A stretch of 54,505 bases of DNA from NCBI GenBank assembly GCA_004553715.1, contig SFKP01000002.1:1-54505 (forward strand), in the 5' to 3' direction. Below the pieces are notes generated by a model. That model saw only the letters and a list, made by a program, of their open reading frames with translations. It had not been told where the DNA came from and searched no databases. Numbering within the stretch: position 1 is the first letter of the stretch; each line of letters begins with the position of its first letter. Both the position numbers and the translations under genes were made by a program. Of the stretch, positions 16,214 through 25,182 are shown piece by piece. This DNA comes from Clostridiales bacterium (GTDB lineage Bacteria > Bacillota > Clostridia > TANB77 > CAG-508).

Positions 16214-18052
16214 ATGTGTGGAATAGTAGGATATATTGGCGACAAAAAAGCGGCACCAATATTGATAAAAGGATTAGAAAAATTAGAATATAGAGGTTAT
16301 GATTCAGCAGGAATTGCTGTTATAGAAAACAATGAAATTGTGACTTTAAAAGACAAAGGGAGAGTTAAAAATTTACTTAAGATAGATGGAATGGAGAGTT
16401 TAAATAGTGGAATAGGTATTGCACATACAAGATGGGCAACTCATGGAAAACCATCTGCAATTAATTCACATCCACATTCTGATAAAGACAAATGTTTTGC
16501 AGTAGTACATAATGGTATTATAGAAAATTATAAAGAACTAAAAGAAAAATTGAAAAATGAAGGTTATACATTTATATCTGAGACAGATACAGAGGTAATT
16601 CCAAATTTAATTAATTATTATTATTTAAAAGAAAAAAAAGAAGATAGCAAAGCACTTTTAAGAGCAATTAGAAATGCTTGTATGGATTTAATGGGAAGCT
16701 TTGCAATTGAAGTTATATCAAAAGAAAAACCAAATGAAATGATTGTTATAAGAAAAGATAGCCCATTAATTATAGGAAAGGGAGAAAATGAAAATTATAT
16801 AGCATCAGATATACCAGCAATACTTCCATATACAAGAAATATATATTTCTTAGATAATTACGAGTTTGCTTATATTTATAAAGATAGAGTAGATTTTTAC
16901 AACAAAAATTTAGAGCCAATCAAAAAAGAAACCAAGGAAATAAAATGGGATTCTTCAGATGCTGAAAAAGATGGATTTCCACATTTTATGCTAAAAGAAA
17001 TATATGAACAACCAAGAGCTGTTAGAGAGACAATTGGTACTACTTTAGATAATGACAAAATAGAAATAGAAGGCTTAGAATTAGAGAGGGAATATTTAAA
17101 AACTATAAACAAAATATACATTGTAGCTTGTGGTACAGCAATGTATGCTGGATTAACAGCAAGAAAAACAATTGAACATTTATGTAATATTCCTGTAGAA
17201 GTTGAAGTTGCTTCAGAATTTAGATATAATAACCCACTAATAGACGAAAAAACCTTAGCAATATATATTAGCCAATCCGGAGAAACAGCAGATACTATTG
17301 CAGCATTAAAGCTTGCTAAAAGCAAAGGCGCAAAAACTATTGCTGTTGCAAATGTTATAGGAAGTTCTATTACAAGAGAAGCAGACTATTCTGTTTATAC
17401 TCATGCAGGTCCAGAAATAGCTGTTGCTTCAACAAAAGCATATACTTCTCAAATAACAATGCTTACTATTATGGCAATGCACTTCGCAGAAATATTAGGC
17501 ACATCCTCAAAAAACGAAATTGAAGAATTGAAAAAATGTCTATTAAGTATGCCAGAAAAAATAGAAGAAACTTTAAAAGTTGCAGAAAGAATAAAAGAAT
17601 TTGCTAAAAAAATATATAACGAAAAAGATGTATTCTTCTTAGGAAGAGGAATAGATTATCCTGTTTGCTTAGAAGGTTCATTAAAATTAAAAGAAATAAC
17701 ATATATTCATTCAGAAGGTTATGCTTCAGGAGAACTAAAACATGGACCAATTGCCTTGATAGATAATGGCATTACTGTTGTTTCTGTAATTACAGATAAA
17801 GATTTAGTAGAAAAATCGTTAAGTAATGTTCAAGAGGTTATAACTCGTGGTGCTAAAATTTTATTAATAACAAATCAAAATATCGAAAAAAAAGGATTTG
17901 AAGAGTTGATTAAAATACCAGAAACAAATAAATTTTTATCACCAATACTTGCAATAATCCCATTACAGTTATTATCATACAACATTGCCGTAGAAAAGAA
18001 ATTAGATGTTGATAAACCAAGGAATTTAGCAAAATCAGTTACTGTAGAATAG
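16214..18052 (+). CDS. glmS: Glutamine-fructose-6-phosphate aminotransferase
   Basis: A 612-residue enzyme making glucosamine-6-phosphate for cell-wall precursors. The N-terminal glutaminase domain begins MCGIVGYIG with Cys2 as nucleophile and has HTRWATHG. Two SIS isomerase domains follow (ISQSGETADT near residue 355; EGSLKLKEITYIHSEGY near residue 485), ending DKPRNLAKSVTVE. Length matches the family. It is preceded by its ribozyme and by AAGGAGG. Confidence 0.98.
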   Translation: MCGIVGYIGDKKAAPILIKGLEKLEYRGYDSAGIAVIENNEIVTLKDKGRVKNLLKIDGMESLNSGIGIAHTRWATHGKPSAINSHPHSDKDKCFAVVHNGIIENYKELKEKLKNEGYTFISETDTEVIPNLINYYYLKEKKEDSKALLRAIRNACMDLMGSFAIEVISKEKPNEMIVIRKDSPLIIGKGENENYIASDIPAILPYTRNIYFLDNYEFAYIYKDRVDFYNKNLEPIKKETKEIKWDSSDAEKDGFPHFMLKEIYEQPRAVRETIGTTLDNDKIEIEGLELEREYLKTINKIYIVACGTAMYAGLTARKTIEHLCNIPVEVEVASEFRYNNPLIDEKTLAIYISQSGETADTIAALKLAKSKGAKTIAVANVIGSSITREADYSVYTHAGPEIAVASTKAYTSQITMLTIMAMHFAEILGTSSKNEIEELKKCLLSMPEKIEETLKVAERIKEFAKKIYNEKDVFFLGRGIDYPVCLEGSLKLKEITYIHSEGYASGELKHGPIALIDNGITVVSVITDKDLVEKSLSNVQEVITRGAKILLITNQNIEKKGFEELIKIPETNKFLSPILAIIPLQLLSYNIAVEKKLDVDKPRNLAKSVTVE

Positions 18053-18066
18053 GAGGAAACCTTTAA

Positions 18067-18657
18067 ATGTTTGCATATATAAAGGGAAGTTTAGAGATAA
18101 AAACGAATAACTATGTTGTAATAGATGTAAATGGAGTAGGCTACAAAATATTTATGTCTCAAAAAGGAATAGAAACTCTTGATGAAATTGGAAATATTGT
18201 AAAAGTATATACTTATTATTATGTAAGAGAAGATAACATCAGTCTTTATGGATTTACAACAAATGAAGAACTCAGAATGTTTGAACTATTACTTTCAGTA
18301 AGTGGTATTGGAGCAAAATCAGCAATAACAATGCTATCAGCAATATCTCCTTCAGAATTTGCAATATCTGTTATTTCAAATGATACTAGTAAATTAACAA
18401 AAGTGCCAGGAATTGGAAATAAAACAGCAGCAAGAATAATATTAGAATTAAAAGATAAATTAAAAACAGAACAAGCAATTGAAAAAGATGAAAAAACAGA
18501 AGAAGTAGTTTCAAAACAAGAGATAAATGAAGAAGCACTTGCAGCACTACAAGTACTTGGTTACAATAAAAAAGAAGTAGAAAAAATCTTAGGAAAATTT
18601 GATAGTTCTAAAATGACTGTAGAAGAAATTATAAAAGCAGCATTATCATATTTTTAA
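18067..18657 (+). CDS. ruvA: Holliday junction DNA helicase subunit RuvA
   Basis: A 196-residue protein with an N-terminal OB domain (MFAYIKGSLEIK), tandem helix-hairpin-helix motifs (LLSVSGIGAKSAITMLS; LTKVPGIGNKTAARIILELKDK) and a C-terminal domain (ALAALQVLGYNKKEVEKIL) after an acidic linker. It binds the four-way junction and loads RuvB. Usually ruvB follows, but here the next gene is rarA; ruvB is not in the window. It lies 14 bases after glmS with an AGGAGG site. Confidence 0.97.
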   Translation: MFAYIKGSLEIKTNNYVVIDVNGVGYKIFMSQKGIETLDEIGNIVKVYTYYYVREDNISLYGFTTNEELRMFELLLSVSGIGAKSAITMLSAISPSEFAISVISNDTSKLTKVPGIGNKTAARIILELKDKLKTEQAIEKDEKTEEVVSKQEINEEALAALQVLGYNKKEVEKILGKFDSSKMTVEEIIKAALSYF

Positions 18658-18686
18658 ACTAGGGTTTCGAAGGAAGTGAAATTTGG

Positions 18687-19922
18687 TTGACTATGGATTT
18701 AACAAAGCCACTTGCATATAGAGTAAGACCTAAAACATTAGAAGAATTTGTTGGGCAAGAGGAGGTTTTAGGTAAAAATAAAATACTATATAGAACAATA
18801 GTTGCAGATAGATTATCTAGCATAGTTTTATGGGGACCAACAGGATGTGGAAAAACCTCACTTGCGAAAGTAATAAGCAATACTACTAAAGCAAAATTTG
18901 TTCACTTAAATGCAGTAACAGCAGGAGTTTCTGACATAAAAAAAACTGTTGACGAAGCAAAAAATCCTATCCTCAATCCTTCAGGAAAATGTATATTATT
19001 TATTGATGAGATACATAGATTTAATAAATTACAACAAGATGCTTTACTTCCTTATGTAGAAAATGGTACAGTAATATTAATTGGCGCAACAACAGAAAAT
19101 CCATATTTTGAAGTTAATAAAGCATTAATTTCAAGGTCAATGGTAGTAAAGTTAAGTCCGTTAACTGAAGAAAATGTTTATACAATTTTAAAAAATGCTC
19201 TAAGTAATCCAGAAGGATTAAAAAGTTATAATATAAAAATAAAAGATGAAACTTTAAAAACAATTGCAAAATTGTCATCAGGAGATGTAAGAGTGGCTTT
19301 AAATGGATTAGAAATAGCTGTTCTCACAACACCTGTAGACAAAGATGGTTATATAACAATAACAGATGAAATTGCAGCAGAAAGTTTGGGCAAAAAAAGA
19401 ATAATGTTTGACAAAGGTGGAGATGCCCATTTTGATAATATAAGTGCATTTATAAAATCAATGAGAGGTAGTGACCCAGATGCAACAGTATTTTATTTAG
19501 CAAGAGCAATAGAAGCAGGAGAAGACCCAGTATTTTTAGCAAGGAGAATAGTGATTGCAGCAGCAGAAGAAGTGGGACTTGCAAATCCACAAGCATTAGT
19601 CGTTGCAAATAGCGCACTTCAGGCAACGACTGTAGTGGGAATGCCAGAGGCAAGGATAATACTTTCAGAAGCAGCCATCTATGTTGCAACTTCAAAAAAA
19701 TCCAACTCAGCGTATTTGGCAATAGACAAAGCATTAAAAGATGTAAGAAATGGAGATACTGGGGAAATACCAATGCATTTAAGAAACAATGTCGCAAAAG
19801 GAATGGAACAATTTAATTATGGTGTAGGTTATAAATATCCACATGATTATCCAAACCACTATGTAGAGCAACAATATCTACCAGACAAAATGCTAGGAAC
19901 GACATATTATCAAGAAGAATAA
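18687..19922 (+). CDS. rarA: Replication-associated recombination protein A (AAA+ ATPase)
   Basis: A 411-residue RarA/MgsA family AAA+ protein that acts at stalled forks. PLAYRVRPKTLEEFVGQEE is followed by Walker A GPTGCGKTS (about residue 52), Walker B LFIDEIHRFNKLQQD, sensor GATTENPYFEVNKALISRS, and a C-terminal tetramerisation region ending in YKYPHDYPNHYVEQQYLP. The TTG at 18687 is spaced ten bases from AAGGAAG and is preferred to the ATG at 18693, whose spacing is too long. It follows ruvA by about 29 bases. Confidence 0.95.
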   Translation: MTMDLTKPLAYRVRPKTLEEFVGQEEVLGKNKILYRTIVADRLSSIVLWGPTGCGKTSLAKVISNTTKAKFVHLNAVTAGVSDIKKTVDEAKNPILNPSGKCILFIDEIHRFNKLQQDALLPYVENGTVILIGATTENPYFEVNKALISRSMVVKLSPLTEENVYTILKNALSNPEGLKSYNIKIKDETLKTIAKLSSGDVRVALNGLEIAVLTTPVDKDGYITITDEIAAESLGKKRIMFDKGGDAHFDNISAFIKSMRGSDPDATVFYLARAIEAGEDPVFLARRIVIAAAEEVGLANPQALVVANSALQATTVVGMPEARIILSEAAIYVATSKKSNSAYLAIDKALKDVRNGDTGEIPMHLRNNVAKGMEQFNYGVGYKYPHDYPNHYVEQQYLPDKMLGTTYYQEE

Positions 19923-19936
19923 AATAGACAAAAACA

Positions 19937-20001
19937 AAGCACGAAAAGAAAAGTGCAACCGACACGTGGAGCTACTAATTTGAAAATTGGGGTCTTAACA
20001 T
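19937..20001 (-). repeat. Dispersed intergenic hairpin repeat, copy B (partial)
   Basis: Inverted, truncated copy of the element at 10944. It keeps the segment from AGCACGAAAAG through the CAACCGACACGTGG block to AATTTGAAAATTGGGGTC. The second outer arm is missing. Confidence 0.75.
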
Positions 20002-20029
20002 TTTGTCTATAAAAAAATATTAAAATCTC

Positions 20030-20058
20030 TTGCATTTGTTTTTAACAAATGATAAAAT
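20030..20058 (+). promoter_or_regulatory. Promoter of the Mn2+ riboswitch leader
   Basis: TTGCAT, 17 bases, TAAAAT, ending just before the aptamer. Confidence 0.65.
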
Positions 20059-20063
20059 AATTA

Positions 20064-20152
20064 AAGTTTAAGAGGGAGTAGCTTAAAAATATACTAATCA
20101 ACAATATCGATAAATATCTGGTTAGTAAACCTATAAAAAGGTAAGCAAGACT
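20064..20152 (+). ncRNA. yybP-ykoY (Mn2+) riboswitch aptamer
   Basis: Hallmarks of the class are present: AAGAGGGAGTAGC at the 5' side and GTAAGCAAGACTTTT at the 3' side, enclosing two AT-rich hairpins. It is followed at once by a terminator and then a cation ATPase gene, the classical arrangement. The family is known to bind Mn2+ and switch on Mn2+ exporters. Confidence 0.85.
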
Positions 20153-20190
20153 TTTAAAGAAATCATCCAATTTCTTTAAAAGTCTTTTTT
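20148..20190 (+). terminator. Riboswitch expression-platform terminator
   Basis: A 17-bp hairpin (AAGACTTTTAAAGAAAT and its complement) is followed by a T run. Its 5' arm overlaps the AAGAC end of the aptamer, so ligand binding and terminator formation are mutually exclusive. Confidence 0.85.
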
Positions 20191-20212
20191 GATAAGAAAG
20201 GAGAATGTTTGA

Positions 20213-22906
20213 ATGAATTGGTTTAATTTATCAGTTGATGAAACATTAAAAGAATTAGAAACAAATGTAGATAACGGTTTAACTATTGAAGAAGTAAAAA
20301 AAAGGCAAGAAAAGTATGGTTTAAATGAGTTAAAAGCTAAACGCAAAAAAAATATTTTTATAAAATTCTTGGAGCAATTTAAAGATTTTATGATAATTAT
20401 TTTAATAATATCTGCCATAATTTCGGGAGTAATTGGAATTTCACAAGGAGAAGGAATTGCAGATACAATTATTATTTTAATTGTAATAACTGTAAATGCT
20501 ATAATAGGTGTAATACAGGAAAATAAGGCCGAAAAGTCACTAGAAGCTCTTCAAAAAATGAGCAGCCATGTTGCTAAAGTAATTAGAAATGGTAAATTAG
20601 AAGTAATTCCGTCTAAAGACTTAGTTCCAGGAGATATTGTTGTTATAGAAACAGGAGATTACATACCAGCAGACTTAAGAATTATAGAAGCAATAAATCT
20701 TAAAACTCAAGAAGCTGCTTTAACAGGAGAATCTTTGCCAGTAGAGAAAATGGCAGCAAAAATTGATGATGACAAAGTAGGAATAGGCGACAGATTAAAT
20801 ATGCTATTTTCATCAAGCTTAGCAACATATGGAAGAGGAAAAGGTGTTGTTGTTGAAACTGGTATGAATACAGAAGTAGGTAAAATTGCTGATATAATTA
20901 ATAATACAGAGGAGCAACAAACTCCACTTCAAGAAAAATTAGATAAATTAGGAAAAACATTAGGAATAGTAGCGCTTGTAATATGTGCTATAATATTTAT
21001 AGTTGGCGTAGCTTATGGCAAAGAACCTATTGAAATGTTTATGACAGCTGTAAGTTTAGCAGTAGCTGCAATTCCAGAGGGATTACCTGCAGTATTTACA
21101 ATAGTTCTTGCAATAGGTGTTCAAAGAATGGTTAAGAGAAATGCAATTGTAAAAAAATTGCCAGCAGTAGAAACATTAGGTGGAGCAACTGTTATTTGTT
21201 CAGATAAAACTGGTACTTTAACTCAAAACAAAATGACAGTTAAAAAGATATATTACAATAATAAAGTTATTAATGTAGATGAATATAAGAGAGATTTAGA
21301 TGATGAAGATTTAAATAAATTAATATATACTTGTATGTTGTGCAATGATACTAAAGTTTCAAAAGATAATGTGCTCACAGGAGACCCTACAGAAACCGCG
21401 TTAGTAGATTTAGGATTTAAATTAAATTACAATCCAGCAATTTATACAAGCTATGAAAGAGTAGATGAAATACCATTCGATTCAGAAAGAAAACTTATGA
21501 CAACAGTAAATAAATCAAATGATAAATATATAGTTTATACAAAGGGTGGAGTAGATGAAATTTTATCTATTTGTAATTCATATCTTCAAGACGGTGAGAT
21601 AAAAGAAGATATCGGAAACTTTAAAAAAGATGTAAGAGAAATAAATACTTCTATGGCTAAAGATGCTTTAAGAGTACTTGCAATGGCATATAAAGAATTA
21701 GACCATAAACCAACTAAAGAGGAAATGGAAAATATAGAAGCTAATTTAACATATATAGGAATGTGCGGAATGATAGATCCACCAAGATTAGAAGTTAAAG
21801 ATGCAGTAAAAAAATGTAAATCTGCAGGAATAAAAACTGTAATGATTACAGGAGACCATAAAATTACAGCAATTGCAATTGCAAAATCTTTAGGTATTTT
21901 AGAAAAAGATGAAGAAGCAATTACAGGATTAGAATTAGATGAAATAAGTGATGAAGAATTAATCAAAAATATTAGACAATATTCTGTATATGCAAGAGTA
22001 AGTCCAGAACATAAAGTAAGAATTGTAAAAGCTTGGCAAGCAAATGGAGAAGTAGTTGCCATGACAGGAGATGGAGTAAATGATGCACCATCACTAAAAA
22101 CTGCAGATATAGGTTGTGCAATGGGAGTTGTAGGAACTGATGTGGCAAAAGAAGCCGCAGATGTAATTCTTACTGATGATAATTTTACAACAGTTGTTGC
22201 TGCAGTTGAGGAAGGAAGACGTATATATGACAACATTTTAAAAGCAATACAATTCTTGTTGTCAAGCAATATCGGAGAAATTATAGTATTATTCCTTGCA
22301 ATATTAATAACTCCGTTGCTTTCAAAAGCTTTTAATATAGATATAGCATTAATAGAAACACTTCTCCCAATTCACATATTATGGATTAATTTAGTAACAG
22401 ATTCATTGCCAGCATTAGCACTTGCAGTAGATCCACCTGCTAAAGATATAATGGAAAGAAAACCTTTAAAATCAAAAAAAGGAATCTTTACAAAAGGAAT
22501 GACTTGGAGAGTAATATACCAAGGTATAATAATTGGTTTAATAACACTTGCAGCATTTATAATAGGATTATCTACAGAAGGAGTATCTGCAGAAGAAAAG
22601 GTAAAAACAGGGCAAACAATGGCATTTTATGTGCTTGCATTTTCAGAGCTAGTAAATGTATTTAATGTAAGAGATAATAAAAAATCAATATTTAAAACAG
22701 GAATATTTAGCAATATGACATTAATATTAGCAAATTTAGTATCAGCATCATTAATGTTTGTAATACTATTTACATCAAAATTAAGAGACATATTTAATTT
22801 AGTACTTTTACCAAAGCAACATTTACTAGAAACAATATTACTTGTAGTTACGCCAGTTATAATTGTTGAAATATTTAAATTATTAAAAATAAATGGAAAA
22901 GAATAA
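20213..22906 (+). CDS. P-type cation ATPase under Mn2+ riboswitch control (probable Mn2+/Ca2+ exporter)
   Basis: An intact 897-residue P2-type ATPase. N-terminal cation-ATPase domain (MNWFNLSVDETLKELETN), actuator motif LTGES near residue 175, PEGLP in M4, DKTGT with Asp 331, KGGVDE in the nucleotide-binding domain, MITGDH, TGDGVNDAPS and six C-terminal helices. The upstream yybP-ykoY riboswitch predicts induction by Mn2+, so Mn2+ export is likely, as known for riboswitch-linked members of the family. It is a paralog of the frameshifted ATPase at 8301, and its glycine codons at the corresponding five positions are ordinary. Confidence 0.95.
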   Translation: MNWFNLSVDETLKELETNVDNGLTIEEVKKRQEKYGLNELKAKRKKNIFIKFLEQFKDFMIIILIISAIISGVIGISQGEGIADTIIILIVITVNAIIGVIQENKAEKSLEALQKMSSHVAKVIRNGKLEVIPSKDLVPGDIVVIETGDYIPADLRIIEAINLKTQEAALTGESLPVEKMAAKIDDDKVGIGDRLNMLFSSSLATYGRGKGVVVETGMNTEVGKIADIINNTEEQQTPLQEKLDKLGKTLGIVALVICAIIFIVGVAYGKEPIEMFMTAVSLAVAAIPEGLPAVFTIVLAIGVQRMVKRNAIVKKLPAVETLGGATVICSDKTGTLTQNKMTVKKIYYNNKVINVDEYKRDLDDEDLNKLIYTCMLCNDTKVSKDNVLTGDPTETALVDLGFKLNYNPAIYTSYERVDEIPFDSERKLMTTVNKSNDKYIVYTKGGVDEILSICNSYLQDGEIKEDIGNFKKDVREINTSMAKDALRVLAMAYKELDHKPTKEEMENIEANLTYIGMCGMIDPPRLEVKDAVKKCKSAGIKTVMITGDHKITAIAIAKSLGILEKDEEAITGLELDEISDEELIKNIRQYSVYARVSPEHKVRIVKAWQANGEVVAMTGDGVNDAPSLKTADIGCAMGVVGTDVAKEAADVILTDDNFTTVVAAVEEGRRIYDNILKAIQFLLSSNIGEIIVLFLAILITPLLSKAFNIDIALIETLLPIHILWINLVTDSLPALALAVDPPAKDIMERKPLKSKKGIFTKGMTWRVIYQGIIIGLITLAAFIIGLSTEGVSAEEKVKTGQTMAFYVLAFSELVNVFNVRDNKKSIFKTGIFSNMTLILANLVSASLMFVILFTSKLRDIFNLVLLPKQHLLETILLVVTPVIIVEIFKLLKINGKE

Positions 22907-22926
22907 ATCTAAGGAGGATTATATAT

Positions 22927-23469
22927 ATGAATATATGGCATGATATCTCGAAGACAAGAATCACAAAAAATGACTTTATAAGTGTAATAGAGATTTCTAA
23001 GGGTGGAAAAAACAAATATGAATTAGATAAAGAAACAGGAATGTTAAAATTAGATAGAGTATTATATACAGCAACACACTATCCTGCAAATTATGGATTT
23101 ATACCAAGAACATTAGCAGAAGATGATGATCCTTTAGATGTATTGGTTTTATGCCAAGAAGAAATAGCTCCATTAACACTTGTTGAATGTTATCCAATAG
23201 GAATATTAAATATGGTAGATAATGAGCAAAAAGATGAGAAAATCATTGCAGTAGCTAAAAAAGACCCATTTTTAAATGGATATAAAGATATATCTGAATT
23301 ACCTGTTCATCTTTTTGAAGAGATTAGACATTTTTTTATCGTATACAAACAATTAGAAAATAAGCAAACTTCAATAGAAGAAGTATTTGGTCATAAAGAG
23401 GCAGAAGAAATAATAGCAAAATGTATTGAAAATTATAATAAAGAATTTAGTAAACAGGTAAGAGAATAA
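22927..23469 (+). CDS. ppa: Inorganic pyrophosphatase, family I
   Basis: A 180-residue soluble pyrophosphatase. THYPANYGFIPRTLAEDDDPLDVLVL contains the metal-binding Asp cluster, and DPFLNGYKDISELP adds the later acidic ligands. It hydrolyses PPi from biosynthesis, and also the PPi made or used by the PPi-linked PpdK encoded at 31994. It starts 20 bases after the ATPase with AAGGAGG. Confidence 0.95.
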   Translation: MNIWHDISKTRITKNDFISVIEISKGGKNKYELDKETGMLKLDRVLYTATHYPANYGFIPRTLAEDDDPLDVLVLCQEEIAPLTLVECYPIGILNMVDNEQKDEKIIAVAKKDPFLNGYKDISELPVHLFEEIRHFFIVYKQLENKQTSIEEVFGHKEAEEIIAKCIENYNKEFSKQVRE

Positions 23470-23479
23470 CTAAAAAAAC

Positions 23480-23519
23480 TTAGCATAATATTATCAAGAA
23501 GGAGATGATATTATGCTAA
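23480..23519 (+). promoter_or_regulatory. Start-codon hairpin with the RBS in its loop (dpaA)
   Basis: A 12-bp perfect inverted repeat (TTAGCATAATAT at 23480-23491, complement at 23508-23519) encloses a 16-base loop carrying AAGGAG; the ATG at 23513 is inside the 3' arm. Same architecture as 8265-8307. Confidence 0.55.
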
Positions 23520-24361
23520 AAAAAGAATTGTTTTTTGCAGGAGGAGATTTAAGAAGTGCAAAATTAGCTGAAATGTTTGCGCAGGAAGGATATATTATTC
23601 ATACTTATGGACTTGAAAACTATGATTTCAAGAACAATAATATAATTAAAGAAGAAAGATTAAAATTAGATGATGGAAAAATAATTTCAGCTATTCCATT
23701 TTCAAAAGATGACAAATATCTTAATGCACCATTTGCAAAAGAACCAATAAGTATAAAAAATTTATTTGAAAAAGCAGTAGGAAAAGAAATTATTGTAGGT
23801 GCAGTAAAACAAGAAATATATGATTTGGCAAATACAAATAATTGCAAATTATATGATATATTAGATAACGAAAAATTAACTATTTTAAATGTAATACCAA
23901 CAGCAGAAGGAGCAATACAAGTTGCAATGGAAGAATCTGAAGAAACAATTCATGGAAATAATGCAATAGTGTTGGGTTTTGGCAGAATAGGAAAAGTTTT
24001 ATCTAAAATGCTAGTAGGAATTGGTGCAAATGTATATGTTGAAGCAAGGAAAAAAGAAGACTTAGCATATATAAATGCTTATGGATATAATATGGTAGAT
24101 ATAAAGAGTTTAAAAGAGTATTTGCCTAGATGTAAATATATTTTTAATACAATTCCGCATTTGATTTTAGATAAAAATATGTTAGAATATGTGGCAAGTG
24201 ATGCTATAATTATTGACCTAGCATCAAAACCAGGTGGAGTAGACTTTGAATATGCAAAACAAAAAAATATAAAAGCAATTTTAGCATTCGGATTACCTGG
24301 AAGAGTTGCACCATATACTGCTGCAAAATATATAAAAGAAACATTAGAAGATATAATATGA
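23513..24361 (+). CDS. dpaA: Dipicolinate synthase subunit A
   Basis: A 282-residue NAD(P)-binding subunit that, with DpaB, makes dipicolinic acid for the spore core. The N-terminal domain starts FFAGGDLRSAKLAEMF, and a Rossmann domain follows with VLGFGRIGKVLSKML near residue 160, then IIDLASKPGGVDF and AFGLPGRVAPYTAAKYI near the end, all typical of SpoVFA. Length is normal. dpaB is not next to it but at 46613. The start codon is in a hairpin. The gene shows the organism's lineage makes endospores. Confidence 0.93.
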   Translation: MLKKELFFAGGDLRSAKLAEMFAQEGYIIHTYGLENYDFKNNNIIKEERLKLDDGKIISAIPFSKDDKYLNAPFAKEPISIKNLFEKAVGKEIIVGAVKQEIYDLANTNNCKLYDILDNEKLTILNVIPTAEGAIQVAMEESEETIHGNNAIVLGFGRIGKVLSKMLVGIGANVYVEARKKEDLAYINAYGYNMVDIKSLKEYLPRCKYIFNTIPHLILDKNMLEYVASDAIIIDLASKPGGVDFEYAKQKNIKAILAFGLPGRVAPYTAAKYIKETLEDII

Positions 24362-24374
24362 AAAGGGGAATAAT

Positions 24375-25181
24375 ATGGAAATTTATCAATCATTAATTTT
24401 AGGAATAGTTCAAGGGTTAACAGAGCTACTACCAATATCAAGCTCAGCACATTTATTTTTAATACCATGGTTATTTAAATGGAATATACCGGATTCATTC
24501 GATATTGCACTTCATTTTGGAACATTACTTGCAATAGGTATATTTTTCTTTAAAGATTGGATAAAATTAATAGTCGGTGGCTTTAATATGGCAGTAAAAA
24601 AGAAAAAAACAGGGGAAGGAAGAATTTTTTGGTATATTGTTGCTGCAACAATTCCAGGTGGAATAATAGGTTTTGTACTAGACCATTATGCAGAAGATAT
24701 TCTTACAAAGCCGGTAATAATTGCAATTGCACTAATTGTAATGGGTATAATTTTATATTTGGTTGATAAAAAATCAAAGTCAGAGACTGAATATCAAGAT
24801 TTAAGTTTTAAGCAAACATTTTTAATTGGTTTGTCACAAAGTTTAGCATTTATTCCAGGAGTTTCAAGGTCTGGAATAACAATGACAACAGGAAGGTTGC
24901 TTGGAGTAAAAAGAGAAGCTGCTGCAAAATATTCATTTATGCTTTCAGGACCAATAGTACTTGCAGCAACAATATTTAAATTAGGAGATTTTGTAGACTA
25001 TTTTAAAGTAGCAACAATGACAGGAATGATATCTTTTATAATTGGAGTTATAACAAGCTTCATTGTAGGAATGATAGTTATAAAATTCTTGCTTAAATAT
25101 TTGCAAAAAGGAAGTTTTAAAGTATTTGCAGTTTATAGGATGATAATAGGAGTAGCAGTATTACTTTATATATTTTTATAA
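24375..25181 (+). CDS. uppP: Undecaprenyl-diphosphatase
   Basis: A 268-residue BacA-type membrane phosphatase with about eight helices. It carries QGLTELLPISSSAHL near residue 14 and the PGVSRSGITMTTGRLLG motif near residue 160. It recycles undecaprenyl pyrophosphate to the lipid carrier for wall synthesis and can confer bacitracin tolerance. It follows dpaA by 13 bases and converges on the sortase gene with only one base between the stop codons. Confidence 0.96.
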   Translation: MEIYQSLILGIVQGLTELLPISSSAHLFLIPWLFKWNIPDSFDIALHFGTLLAIGIFFFKDWIKLIVGGFNMAVKKKKTGEGRIFWYIVAATIPGGIIGFVLDHYAEDILTKPVIIAIALIVMGIILYLVDKKSKSETEYQDLSFKQTFLIGLSQSLAFIPGVSRSGITMTTGRLLGVKREAAAKYSFMLSGPIVLAATIFKLGDFVDYFKVATMTGMISFIIGVITSFIVGMIVIKFLLKYLQKGSFKVFAVYRMIIGVAVLLYIFL

Positions 25182-25182
25182 A

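Noticed and set aside
21586..22269. 227-residue minus-strand open frame
   Set aside because: Antisense shadow of the intact P-type ATPase; Ser/Ile/Thr-rich with no motif.
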